Below the pieces are notes generated by a model that was not told the origin of the DNA, ran no database searches, and saw only the letters and a list, made by a program, of their open reading frames with translations. The position numbers and the translations under genes are program-made. Positions 1 through 6,464 of a DNA stretch of 33,003 bases are shown piece after piece; positions within the stretch are counted from its first letter, which is position 1; each line of letters begins with the position of its first letter. The stretch is from an uncultured Christensenellaceae bacterium (GTDB lineage Bacteria > Bacillota > Clostridia > Christensenellales > Pumilibacteraceae), in contig CAJULK010000016.1 in the NCBI GenBank assembly GCA_910587455.1, positions 1 through 33,003 on the forward strand, given 5' to 3'.

Positions 1-1713
1 TGCGTAGCCCTCCTCCAACTGTTTCTGCGCGGTAAACAACTTTTCATAGCCGTGCTTATCGTTCATCAGAACGGTATGTGCGCCGCTCTCTTTGACTTCG
101 CCGTTTTCCATAAAGTAAATATTATCGGCAGGCACTACGTTTGCAAGACGGTGGGATATAACGATAACGCTTTTATCTTTTGACAACGCCTTTATGTTCC
201 GCATTATGATTGCTTCACTCTCCACGTCGATATTGCTTGTAGCTTCGTCAAAAACATAGACGTCTTTTTCTGCAACAAGATTTACCGCTAAGGCGAGCCG
301 CTGTTTCTGACCGCCCGATATGTTGTTCGCATCTTCGGTAATTACTTTATCGAGTCCGCCGTTCTCGCGGATAAACTCCGCAAGATTTACTTTTTCGAGC
401 GCGGCGTAGATTTGCTCGTCCGTTACCGTTTTGTTTGCAAGCATAAAATTTTCGCGTACCGTCTGATTGAAGATATAAGTGTTATAACTTACCACAGCCA
501 AGTGCGAATAGTAACTCTCGCGTGATACACTTTCGAGAGTTTTACCGCCAACAGTTACGTTGCCCTCTTTCGGACGTAACGCTCCGACAAGCATATTGAC
601 TACGGTTGACTTACCGCAACCGCTCTCGCCGACGATAGCAGTCATTCCTTTTTCGGGAAACGTCATCGACAAGTTTTTCAACACGTCACGCTCTCCATCG
701 TAAGAAAACGTAATGTCTTTGAGTTCGATCGTTTTTCCGCACACCTGTTCCGTTCCCCATTCGGGATCGGGAGCGTTCAGAAGCGATATGATTTTCTTTC
801 CTGCGCTTGCTCCGTTCATAGCAACGTGGAACGCCGAGCCGAACGCACGAAGCGGCAAGAAGAACTCGACCGCCACGAGGCACAAGAACAGCGCGTAGAT
901 AGGATTCAGCCCCCAAAACGCCGCGCCGCATATTGCAAGCGCGATTCCCGCGCCCGCGCCGCCGTATGCAACCAAGTCCATTATCGTCGTGCTTGCAAGT
1001 TGCATTACAAGCACTTTCATTGTGATTTTTCTAAACTCCTCCGCGCTCTCGTTCATCTTGCCGTGCTGCGCTTTATCCGCTTTGAATATCTTCAATTCTT
1101 TTAAGCCCTGCACGCTGTCAAGGAATTTATCGCCCATAGACGTGTACTTGCCCCAATACTTTGCAAATATCTTTTTTGCGTATTTGCTTACCGCAATGAT
1201 TGAAACGGGAATAAGCGGCACGCAAGCAAGCAACACAAGCGCGGTGCGCCAATCTATCCATATGCAAATAATAAAAAGAATTATAGGCGCAAGAAGCGCG
1301 AAAAAGAACTGCGGCAAGTAACTCGAATAATACAAATCAAGTTGCTCCACGCCCTCCATACTCACTTGCGTAAGTCCCGCCATACTCATACCGTCGGTGG
1401 AACGAACGCCGAGTTTGACTATCTTATTGTAAGTACGTTCGCGCAGATCCTTTTTTACATTCCTGCCCAATACGTCTTTAATATCGCCCGTAAGTCTTGT
1501 CATTGTATAACGAACGGCTATACCCACTACGGCGCAAATCGCGGGATACAAATAAATAATCGGCTCGGCTTTCGTTATGGCAAGGTATATCGCCCAACAA
1601 ATGCTTGCCGTTATACCAACGTTTGCGACGAGTCCCAAAACTTGCAAGGCAACGGAAATAAAGATGTACTTTTTATTCTTGCCTATCAGTTTGAATAACT
1701 CTTTGTCTATCAT
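1..1713 (-). CDS. CydD-like ABC exporter, fused permease/ATPase (C-terminus cut by window edge)
   Basis: About 571 residues are visible and the reading frame runs off the left edge. The first roughly 320 residues form an ABC type-1 exporter membrane domain with several hydrophobic segments. The stretch around LPQFFFALLAPIILF and PLIPVS resembles CydD of the cytochrome bd thiol/heme exporter. The ATPase half has Walker A GESGCGKST (about residue 358), signature ISGGQKQR, Walker B VYVFDEATSNID and the switch histidine in ISHRLA. The ATG at 1713 follows a GGAGG 9 nt upstream and lies inside the end of the preceding gene (41-nt overlap), so it is the third gene of a tight operon. A partner half-transporter (CydC-like) may follow outside the window. 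Known CydDC exports thiols, but no cytochrome bd gene is in view, so the substrate is open. Family assignment is secure; substrate is not. Confidence 0.88.
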   Translation of the reverse strand, partial: MIDKELFKLIGKNKKYIFISVALQVLGLVANVGITASICWAIYLAITKAEPIIYLYPAICAVVGIAVRYTMTRLTGDIKDVLGRNVKKDLRERTYNKIVKLGVRSTDGMSMAGLTQVSMEGVEQLDLYYSSYLPQFFFALLAPIILFIICIWIDWRTALVLLACVPLIPVSIIAVSKYAKKIFAKYWGKYTSMGDKFLDSVQGLKELKIFKADKAQHGKMNESAEEFRKITMKVLVMQLASTTIMDLVAYGGAGAGIALAICGAAFWGLNPIYALFLCLVAVEFFLPLRAFGSAFHVAMNGASAGKKIISLLNAPDPEWGTEQVCGKTIELKDITFSYDGERDVLKNLSMTFPEKGMTAIVGESGCGKSTVVNMLVGALRPKEGNVTVGGKTLESVSRESYYSHLAVVSYNTYIFNQTVRENFMLANKTVTDEQIYAALEKVNLAEFIRENGGLDKVITEDANNISGGQKQRLALAVNLVAEKDVYVFDEATSNIDVESEAIIMRNIKALSKDKSVIVISHRLANVVPADNIYFMENGEVKESGAHTVLMNDKHGYEKLFTAQKQLEEGYA

Positions 1714-2083
1714 TGTCTTTTGCCTCCGATTTCAAGCGTTTTTTGTATTTAATCATCTGCACAACGTGTGAGATTGCAAATATTGGATGCGTAAAGAGCA
1801 TACGCGGTCCGGCATATTTCATTACCGCTTTTATCTTCTCGCGCATTTCGGGTTTGTAACAGTGTATTTTGCAAAACGAGCAAAACTTTTTGTTTACCTT
1901 AAACGGACACTTTTCCAAACGGAACAACGCATATTCGGTAAGTTCCTTACATTCGGCGCAAACCTCGCCGCGCGGAATACCCTGCGCTTTTCTTGTCGTT
2001 TTATGCTTACCCTTGCAATACATTTTTAGCATAACGGGAATAAGTTTCTTTTCCTTATTCCACGCATTCAAATCGTCTTTCAT
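1673..2083 (-). CDS. Small Cys-rich protein of the nitrous oxide-stimulated promoter family
   Basis: A 136-residue protein. Its core has a run of paired cysteines and histidines (CAECKELTEYALFRLEKCP, then KFCSFCKIHCYKP) followed by a conserved RxxIKxVMKYAGPRML segment and a hydrophobic HP-A-H stretch. This matches the family annotated as nitrous oxide-stimulated promoter protein, whose biochemical role is unknown. The cysteine pattern suggests a bound zinc or iron-sulfur centre (inference). The ATG at 2083 overlaps the TGA of the upstream DtxR-like gene by 4 nt, and its own 3' end overlaps the ABC exporter start by 41 nt, so the three are almost certainly translated from one mRNA. The basic, charged last 30 residues, coded mostly within the overlap, are unlike the rest. 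Confidence 0.82.
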   Translation of the reverse strand: MKDDLNAWNKEKKLIPVMLKMYCKGKHKTTRKAQGIPRGEVCAECKELTEYALFRLEKCPFKVNKKFCSFCKIHCYKPEMREKIKAVMKYAGPRMLFTHPIFAISHVVQMIKYKKRLKSEAKDNDRQRVIQTDRQE

Positions 2084-2445
2084 ACTTTATTCGCCCTCGC
2101 AAACATCAGCACGCCTTTACGACTTTCTTCACCGAGCGCACACGCCGCGCCGATTGCTTCTTCAAACGCTCTGTCTTTCGGCGTACCCAAATGCCGCTCT
2201 AATTTGTCGCCTATAAAATCTATAACGACAAGATAATCGGCAATTTCGCTTAAACCTTTATCGGTTAGCAACACCCTCTTGCCGTTGCGATAACAATAGC
2301 CGCTTGCTATCAACCGTTCTACGGCATTGCATACGCTCACTTTCGACACGTTTAGCCTTTGCGCCATTGCCGCCATTTTTGCACCGTTACCGCCGTCGTT
2401 CAGTTCGTTTGCCGTAATCAAATATTTTAATTCCGATACCGTCAT
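2080..2445 (-). CDS. DtxR-like winged-helix protein lacking the family's metal ligands
   Basis: A 121-residue protein. Residues 22-68 form a winged helix-turn-helix (AAMAQRLNVSKVSVCNAVER, then GKRVLLTDKG) of the DtxR/MntR kind. Aligned by eye to the neighbouring regulator (2635-3003), the metal-binding positions are gone: the ligands equivalent to M10, C101, E104 and H105 are replaced by L/I-, G-, C- and A-type residues, and the RH motif that carries H79 is absent. It may therefore be a metal-independent paralog, sense something else, or modulate its neighbour. I chose the ATG at 2445, which has AGGA about 8 nt upstream, over a TTG at 2469. It is the first gene of the operon with the Cys-rich protein and the CydD-like exporter, and an 18-bp operator lies 25 nt upstream. 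Confidence 0.72.
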   Translation of the reverse strand: MTVSELKYLITANELNDGGNGAKMAAMAQRLNVSKVSVCNAVERLIASGYCYRNGKRVLLTDKGLSEIADYLVVIDFIGDKLERHLGTPKDRAFEEAIGAACALGEESRKGVLMFARANKV

Positions 2446-2470
2446 ATTCTTTTCCTGTTCTCCTTTCAAT

Positions 2471-2488
2471 AGTTAGCGCAGGCTAACT
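2471..2488. promoter_or_regulatory. DtxR-type operator, box 1
   Basis: AGTTAGC-GCAG-GCTAACT, a perfect inverted repeat that extends to 9-bp arms (2469-2490). It sits in the leader of the CydD-like operon, directly before the Shine-Dalgarno region of its first gene. The same pattern, GTTAG(T/C)-4 nt-(A/G)CTAAC, recurs at five other places in the first 6.2 kb. Confidence 0.8.
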
Positions 2489-2526
2489 ATACCGCAAAAA
2501 AAATATATCGTGTATTTGCTCTGCTC

Positions 2527-2544
2527 GGTAAGTCATTACTAACT
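2527..2544. promoter_or_regulatory. DtxR-type operator, box 2 (weaker)
   Basis: GGTAAGT-CATT-ACTAACT. One half-site matches the consensus found nearby and the other is degenerate. Spacing is the same 18 bp as the other boxes. It lies in the leader between the promoter and box 1. Confidence 0.45.
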
Positions 2545-2550
2545 CGCGGA

Positions 2551-2585
2551 CAAAAAATTGCGGAATCGCCTATCGACTCCGCAAT
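2551..2585 (-). terminator. Intrinsic terminator hairpin at the start of the CydD-like operon transcript
   Basis: On the minus strand an 8-bp stem (ATTGCGGA/TCCGCAAT, 13-nt loop) is followed by a run of six T. It would end transcription of the DtxR gene at 2635-3003. However, it also begins within a few bases of the start point predicted for the consensus promoter at 2588-2617, so it may act as an attenuator or as a 5' stabilising hairpin. Confidence 0.7.
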
Positions 2586-2587
2586 AT

Positions 2588-2617
2588 ATTATAAACCAAA
2601 GTTTAGTTTTATGTCAA
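2588..2617 (-). promoter_or_regulatory. Consensus sigma-A promoter of the CydD-like operon
   Basis: On the minus strand TTGACA (2617-2612), an 18-nt spacer and TATAAT (2593-2588), with a predicted start near 2581. Operator box 3 lies 5 bp upstream of the -35 element. It is nested between the 3' end of the DtxR gene and its terminator. Confidence 0.72.
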
Positions 2618-2622
2618 GCAAA

Positions 2623-2640
2623 AGTTAGTTACTGCTAACT
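2623..2640. promoter_or_regulatory. DtxR-type operator, box 3
   Basis: AGTTAGT-TACT-GCTAACT. It overlaps the stop codon of the DtxR gene and adjoins the -35 of the next operon's promoter. Confidence 0.78.
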
Positions 2641-3003
2641 ATTTTTTACAAACTTTTTCAGCACCTCGAACAGTTCGGGCGTTATGACGTGTTCGATTCG
2701 GCAAGCGTTTTCCTCTGCCATTTCGTGATCCGCACCCGTTATTTCAAGCAATTTCGTTATGACGGTATGGCGTTCGTATATGCCCTCAGCTTTTGCCTTG
2801 CCTTCTTCGGTTAAATGAAGCACACCGTCCTGCCCTATCGTCAAATAGCCTTTGCTTACAAGGGATTTTAATGCGTACGACACCGACGGCTTGGAATAAC
2901 CGAGTTCTTCCGCTACGTTTATCGCGTGGACGTTGGCGCTTTTTTGTTTTAATAATAGTATCGTTTCGAGATACATTTCTTCGGATTCTTGATACTTAAC
3001 CAT
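2635..3003 (-). CDS. DtxR/IdeR-type metal-dependent transcriptional repressor
   Basis: A 122-residue regulator. An N-terminal winged helix (IAVAEELGYSKPSV-like region, residues 27-66) is followed by the metal-sensing dimerisation segment. The DtxR primary-site ligands are all present: M10 in EEMYLETI, and C101, E104 and H105 in ACRIEH. H79 in ERHTVI is also kept, while the DtxR H98 position is E98. A cysteine at position 101, rather than the glutamate of MntR, favours iron over manganese (inference from the DtxR and MntR families). There is no SH3-like third domain. I chose the ATG at 3003 for its AAGGGG ribosome binding site; a longer frame upstream has none and starts inside the promoter. 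Box 4 covers its transcription start, so it probably represses itself. The same boxes stand before both ABC operons. Confidence 0.9.
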   Translation of the reverse strand: MVKYQESEEMYLETILLLKQKSANVHAINVAEELGYSKPSVSYALKSLVSKGYLTIGQDGVLHLTEEGKAKAEGIYERHTVITKLLEITGADHEMAEENACRIEHVITPELFEVLKKFVKNS

Positions 3004-3015
3004 AATTACCCCTTG

Positions 3016-3033
3016 CGTTAGCCTATGCTTACT
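3016..3033. promoter_or_regulatory. DtxR-type operator, box 4 (autoregulatory)
   Basis: CGTTAGC-CTAT-GCTTACT. It covers the predicted transcription start (near 3030) of the DtxR gene, immediately downstream of its -10 element, which is the usual position for a repressor site. Confidence 0.7.
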
Positions 3034-3036
3034 TTT

Positions 3037-3065
3037 ATTATATATGATTTGCTTGCATTTGTAAA
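3037..3065 (-). promoter_or_regulatory. Promoter of the DtxR gene
   Basis: On the minus strand TTTACA (3065-3060), a 17-nt spacer and TATAAT (3042-3037). The start codon is at 3003, behind AAGGGG. Confidence 0.75.
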
Positions 3066-3098
3066 GCCGGCGCATAGGCATTCGGCAAAGTTTTTGTA

Positions 3099-5375
3099 TT
3101 ATTCCGCGCCTTTTAAGGCTTCCACCATATTGATTTTTTTGTTCTTACCGGCAACGAATAAACCGACCATGAGCGACACGCCGAATGTTACCAAAATACC
3201 GACGCAATATGTGAGGGCGCCGAGCATTATTTTCAGTTCGTATTCGCTTCCAAGCAGAGTCAGCAACAGCCCCAAAACGCCCACGCCGCAAGGCAAGCCT
3301 ATTACAATACCCAAAACCGTCAACCAAATATTTTGACTGATAAGAATACGTCCTATGCGCCTATTTTTGAAGCCTACCACTTTTAACGTAGCAAGTTCGC
3401 GATAGCGTTCTACATAACTCATTACACCCAAATTATACAGCACGACTACGCCGAGAATAACGGCGGCAAGAACAAACAGCAATACCATTGTATTTAAGAC
3501 GGACGTAAAACTGTTGTATGATTCCATTACCGAAGTTTTGCTCTGCGTTCCCGATATAAATTCGGCGGATTCTATCTCGCTATGCCCCACGTTTACAAAC
3601 GCCGTCGTAATTGTATAAGGAATTTCAATTTCGTCCGCATAGTCGCTCGTCAAAACGATATTCTCGGTCGAATAAGAACGCAAAACTCCTGCAACCTTTA
3701 CGCTGAAACTCTTTTCCGAACCATAAAGCGAGAACGAGAGCGTATCCCCTACCGCATACCCTCTGTCCGCAACGCGCAGACTTACATACGCTCCGTCATC
3801 TTTGATAGATACGGTTTTATTGTTTTTATCTATAAACCGAATCATATCGTGCGTTACATTGTAAATTTCAAGTGCAATCGGCTCTCCGCTTAACTGCACG
3901 CTCGAAGATGCCAAATAATCGCCGTCATACTTCTCCGCAAAATCTATCGCTTGTTCGTTCGTTACGTTTTCGGCGAAGTTCACGCGCGTTTCGTAATTCA
4001 TTATCGTTTTATCGAGTGTACCCAAAAAACCTGCCATAGTATCATACATACCCAAGCCGCCGACGAGCAGAAGCATACAGCCGATAATGCCGATAAGCGT
4101 CATAAGCGACCGAGTTTTGTGTCTGAATACGTCGCGCAGATTCCACTTCGTAGCAAAACTCAACTTATTCCAAACTTTGGTCTTTTCTATGACAAGCGGT
4201 TTAACCTTCTTTGGCGTATAAGGACGAAGCGCGTCCGCCGCCGTGCCTTTGAGCATTTTTTTGACGGAAAGAAAACCGATCAGCGTTAAAAACGCAATTA
4301 TGCCGACAAGCAACAGCCAAGTCCACCACGGCGCGTACAGCCCCCAATGCGGCATATCGAAATATGTACCATGCATACCGTTTGGATTTACCACAAGAGC
4401 ACAGATTCCATATCCCAACGCTATACCAAAAACCGTGCCGACAATGCCGATAAACAGTCCGTATGAGGTGTAATGGCGCAAAATTTTGCCGTTCTTAAAG
4501 CCGAGCGCTTTGAGCGTGCCTATCTGCGTTTTTTCATTCGCCGTTACCCTGTGCATCGTCGTTATCATCGTCAATACGCCGATTAACAAAAACAGCACGG
4601 GCAGAACGGATACCATTGTTTTCCCTTCCTCTATCTCGCTCTGCGCGGCGGCGTAGGAAGTATGCTCGTCCTTACCGAGAATGAGCGTTGTTTTGCCGAG
4701 TGCGGTTTGCGCCGCCTGCTCCATTTGCGGTTTTGTAAGTTCGGTCAGCACATTTATTTGCGGATAGAAAATAAAGCCGCCGAGCGCGCTTTTTATCTTT
4801 TCTGGCGAAGCATATACAAAACCGAACGAAGCAAAATCGGGCATAAGTTGATTGCCGTCCGCAACGCATATCATAAATTCGCCGCTCTTGACAAGTCCCG
4901 CCACTTCGCCGCTTATCGCTATATTTCGGTAAGTTACGGAAAGCGTATCGCCGATATGTACGTTATTCGCCGCCGCATATTTATCCGACAGCCAAAAGCC
5001 TTCCGAACTTTTGTCATAGTCTTTACCGCTTACAACGTGCATAGTGGATACGGTATATTCTTCGAGTACAAACAGAGCAAGCGATTTGTTTCGGTCTTTT
5101 ACGTCCACGTTGACATTCAAAACGCGCGTAGCCGCCGTTACCCCGTCAATATCCTTTATGTGAGCGATATCATCTTCCGAAAAACCTTGCTCGTTCATAA
5201 GTCGATAGTCGGCATAATTTGTTTCGATTAGAAATGTTCCCGTGTCTTTTTCGAGCGAGTACCACTCCATATTGAATCCGACGAAAATACCGACGCCGAT
5301 TGCTACCATTATTATCATTGAGATGAACTGCGCTTTATACTTCCACGCCGTTCTGAAAAGTTTGCGTAAAAGCAT
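3099..5375 (-). CDS. MacB/FtsX-type ABC exporter permease (two FtsX units)
   Basis: A 758-residue membrane protein. It has an N-terminal membrane helix (about 17-38), a large extracytoplasmic domain to about 250, three helices of the first FtsX unit (about 255-375), a second single helix near 425, another extracytoplasmic domain, and a second FtsX unit at about 630-750. The cytoplasmic signatures EKTQIGTLKALGFKN and YRELATLKVVGFKN, one in each unit, are the coupling segments that contact the ATPase. It starts 1 nt after the stop of the ATPase gene, so the two form one exporter. Family members move lipids, peptides, antibiotics or siderophores outward. The operon is under two DtxR-type boxes, which hints at a metal-related cargo (inference). 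No terminator is visible before the DtxR promoter downstream. Confidence 0.88.
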   Translation of the reverse strand: MLLRKLFRTAWKYKAQFISMIIMVAIGVGIFVGFNMEWYSLEKDTGTFLIETNYADYRLMNEQGFSEDDIAHIKDIDGVTAATRVLNVNVDVKDRNKSLALFVLEEYTVSTMHVVSGKDYDKSSEGFWLSDKYAAANNVHIGDTLSVTYRNIAISGEVAGLVKSGEFMICVADGNQLMPDFASFGFVYASPEKIKSALGGFIFYPQINVLTELTKPQMEQAAQTALGKTTLILGKDEHTSYAAAQSEIEEGKTMVSVLPVLFLLIGVLTMITTMHRVTANEKTQIGTLKALGFKNGKILRHYTSYGLFIGIVGTVFGIALGYGICALVVNPNGMHGTYFDMPHWGLYAPWWTWLLLVGIIAFLTLIGFLSVKKMLKGTAADALRPYTPKKVKPLVIEKTKVWNKLSFATKWNLRDVFRHKTRSLMTLIGIIGCMLLLVGGLGMYDTMAGFLGTLDKTIMNYETRVNFAENVTNEQAIDFAEKYDGDYLASSSVQLSGEPIALEIYNVTHDMIRFIDKNNKTVSIKDDGAYVSLRVADRGYAVGDTLSFSLYGSEKSFSVKVAGVLRSYSTENIVLTSDYADEIEIPYTITTAFVNVGHSEIESAEFISGTQSKTSVMESYNSFTSVLNTMVLLFVLAAVILGVVVLYNLGVMSYVERYRELATLKVVGFKNRRIGRILISQNIWLTVLGIVIGLPCGVGVLGLLLTLLGSEYELKIMLGALTYCVGILVTFGVSLMVGLFVAGKNKKINMVEALKGAE

Positions 5376-5376
5376 A

Positions 5377-6078
5377 TTACCACTCCACCTCGTCTGCGCT
5401 CATAGGATTGGTCTGCTCCTCGCACGATTTGATTTTGCCGTTCTTTACGCGAATAACAACGTCCGCCATTTTTGCGATATTCTGATTGTGCGTAACGATC
5501 ACTATCGTTTTACCGTAATTTCGCGCCATTGACAGTAACAATTTGAGAACAAGCACGCCCGTTTCACTGTCAAGCGCCCCCGTAGGCTCGTCGCACAAAA
5601 GTATTTTCGGATTTTTCGCAAGTGCACGGGCGATAGACACTCTCTGCTGTTCGCCGCCCGAAAGTTGCGCCGGAAAGTTTTTTATATGGTCGGCAAGTCC
5701 AACTTCCTCAAGCATTTGCTTCGGATCGAGCGCATCGGGCGCAATCTCTTTTACAAGCGCAACATTTTCATACACGGTCAGAGTAGGCACAAGATTATAA
5801 AACTGAAAAACGAATCCGACCTTTGCGGCACGGTATTCCGCAAGTTCGTTATCCGACAGCGTGGATATATCTTTGCCGTCTACCGTTATCATACCGCTCG
5901 TCGGGCTGTCAAGACCTCCGAGCATATTGAGTAGCGTACTCTTACCTGCACCGCTCGGACCGAGTATTACTATAAACTTCCCCTCGTCGAGCGACAAATT
6001 TACACTGTCGAGCGCCATTAATTCGTGGTCGCCGCTCTTATACACTCTCGATACGTTTTCAAATGTTACGATTGCCAT
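5377..6078 (-). CDS. ABC transporter ATPase, LolD/MacB type
   Basis: A 233-residue ATPase. Walker A is GPSGAGKST (residues 40-48), the Q-loop FQFYNLVPTLTV, signature LSGGEQQR, Walker B ILLCDEPTGALD and switch histidine VTHN. The long DEPTGALD form and the linked FtsX permease place it in the LolD/MacB/FtsE group. The start ATG at 6078 has only a weak ribosome binding site (AAGAGATGG). It is the first gene of a two-gene operon. Two operators (6095-6112 and 6134-6151) lie between promoter and gene. Confidence 0.93.
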   Translation of the reverse strand: MAIVTFENVSRVYKSGDHELMALDSVNLSLDEGKFIVILGPSGAGKSTLLNMLGGLDSPTSGMITVDGKDISTLSDNELAEYRAAKVGFVFQFYNLVPTLTVYENVALVKEIAPDALDPKQMLEEVGLADHIKNFPAQLSGGEQQRVSIARALAKNPKILLCDEPTGALDSETGVLVLKLLLSMARNYGKTIVIVTHNQNIAKMADVVIRVKNGKIKSCEEQTNPMSADEVEW

Positions 6079-6094
6079 AATGCCATCTCTTTTT

Positions 6095-6112
6095 GGTTAG
6101 TCTTAACTAACT
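6095..6112. promoter_or_regulatory. DtxR-type operator, box 5
   Basis: GGTTAGT-CTTA-ACTAACT, with perfect 6-bp inner arms, in the leader 16 nt before the ATPase start codon. Its position could block elongation or, in the RNA, the weak ribosome binding site. Confidence 0.78.
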
Positions 6113-6133
6113 ATTACATTAAATAAAAGCAAC

Positions 6134-6151
6134 GGTTAGTTGTTGCTAACT
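6134..6151. promoter_or_regulatory. DtxR-type operator, box 6
   Basis: GGTTAGT-TGTT-GCTAACT. It covers the predicted transcription start of the exporter operon. Confidence 0.8.
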
Positions 6152-6153
6152 AT

Positions 6154-6183
6154 ATACTAATACAAAATTTCCGTTTTTGTCAA
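6154..6183 (-). promoter_or_regulatory. Promoter of the MacB/FtsX exporter operon
   Basis: On the minus strand a perfect TTGACA (6183-6178) and an 18-nt spacer to TAGTAT (6159-6154). The -10 is imperfect. Its position just before box 6 supports it. Confidence 0.55.
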
Positions 6184-6198
6184 TCGAATTAGGCAGAC

Positions 6199-6234
6199 GA
6201 AAAATAAAAAGCGGACAAAAAATTTCGTCCGCTT
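6199..6234 (-). terminator. Intrinsic terminator after the MATE operon
   Basis: On the minus strand the 8-bp stem AAGCGGAC/GTCCGCTT is followed by TTTATTTTTC. It separates the MATE operon from the promoter of the ABC exporter operon. Confidence 0.85.
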
Positions 6235-6242
6235 CAAAACAT

Positions 6243-6449
6243 TTACTTCATATTCCGATTATGTCGGTGTTCGCTCCCGTGTTCGTGATGATGCCCGTGT
6301 CCGTGATGTGCGTGTTCGACATCGCCGCACTTTCCGTTCGTTTCGCTTTCCGGAACAACGCCCGTTTGAACATACCGTTCCCCTCTCTCGCAATGCGGAT
6401 CGTCAAGAGAACAGTGGCGACCGCAACAAGGACAATTATTGTTTTCCAT
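6243..6449 (-). CDS. Tiny Cys/His-rich putative metal-binding protein
   Basis: A 68-residue protein. The N-terminus is a cysteine knuckle, CPCCGRHCSLDDPHCERG, with six-fold Cys/His character. The last 25 residues are a histidine tail (HAHHGHGHHHEHGSEHRH). AGGAG lies 9 nt before the ATG at 6449. It follows the MATE fusion gene by 15 nt and precedes its terminator, so it is co-transcribed with it. I have seen the CPxCGxHCxxxxPxCxRG pattern in short clostridial proteins of unknown function, but I cannot name the family. A role in holding or sensing a transition metal (Zn, Ni, Co or Cu) is inferred from composition only. Confidence 0.78.
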   Translation of the reverse strand: MENNNCPCCGRHCSLDDPHCERGERYVQTGVVPESETNGKCGDVEHAHHGHGHHHEHGSEHRHNRNMK

Positions 6450-6464
6450 TTTTGATTTCTCCTT

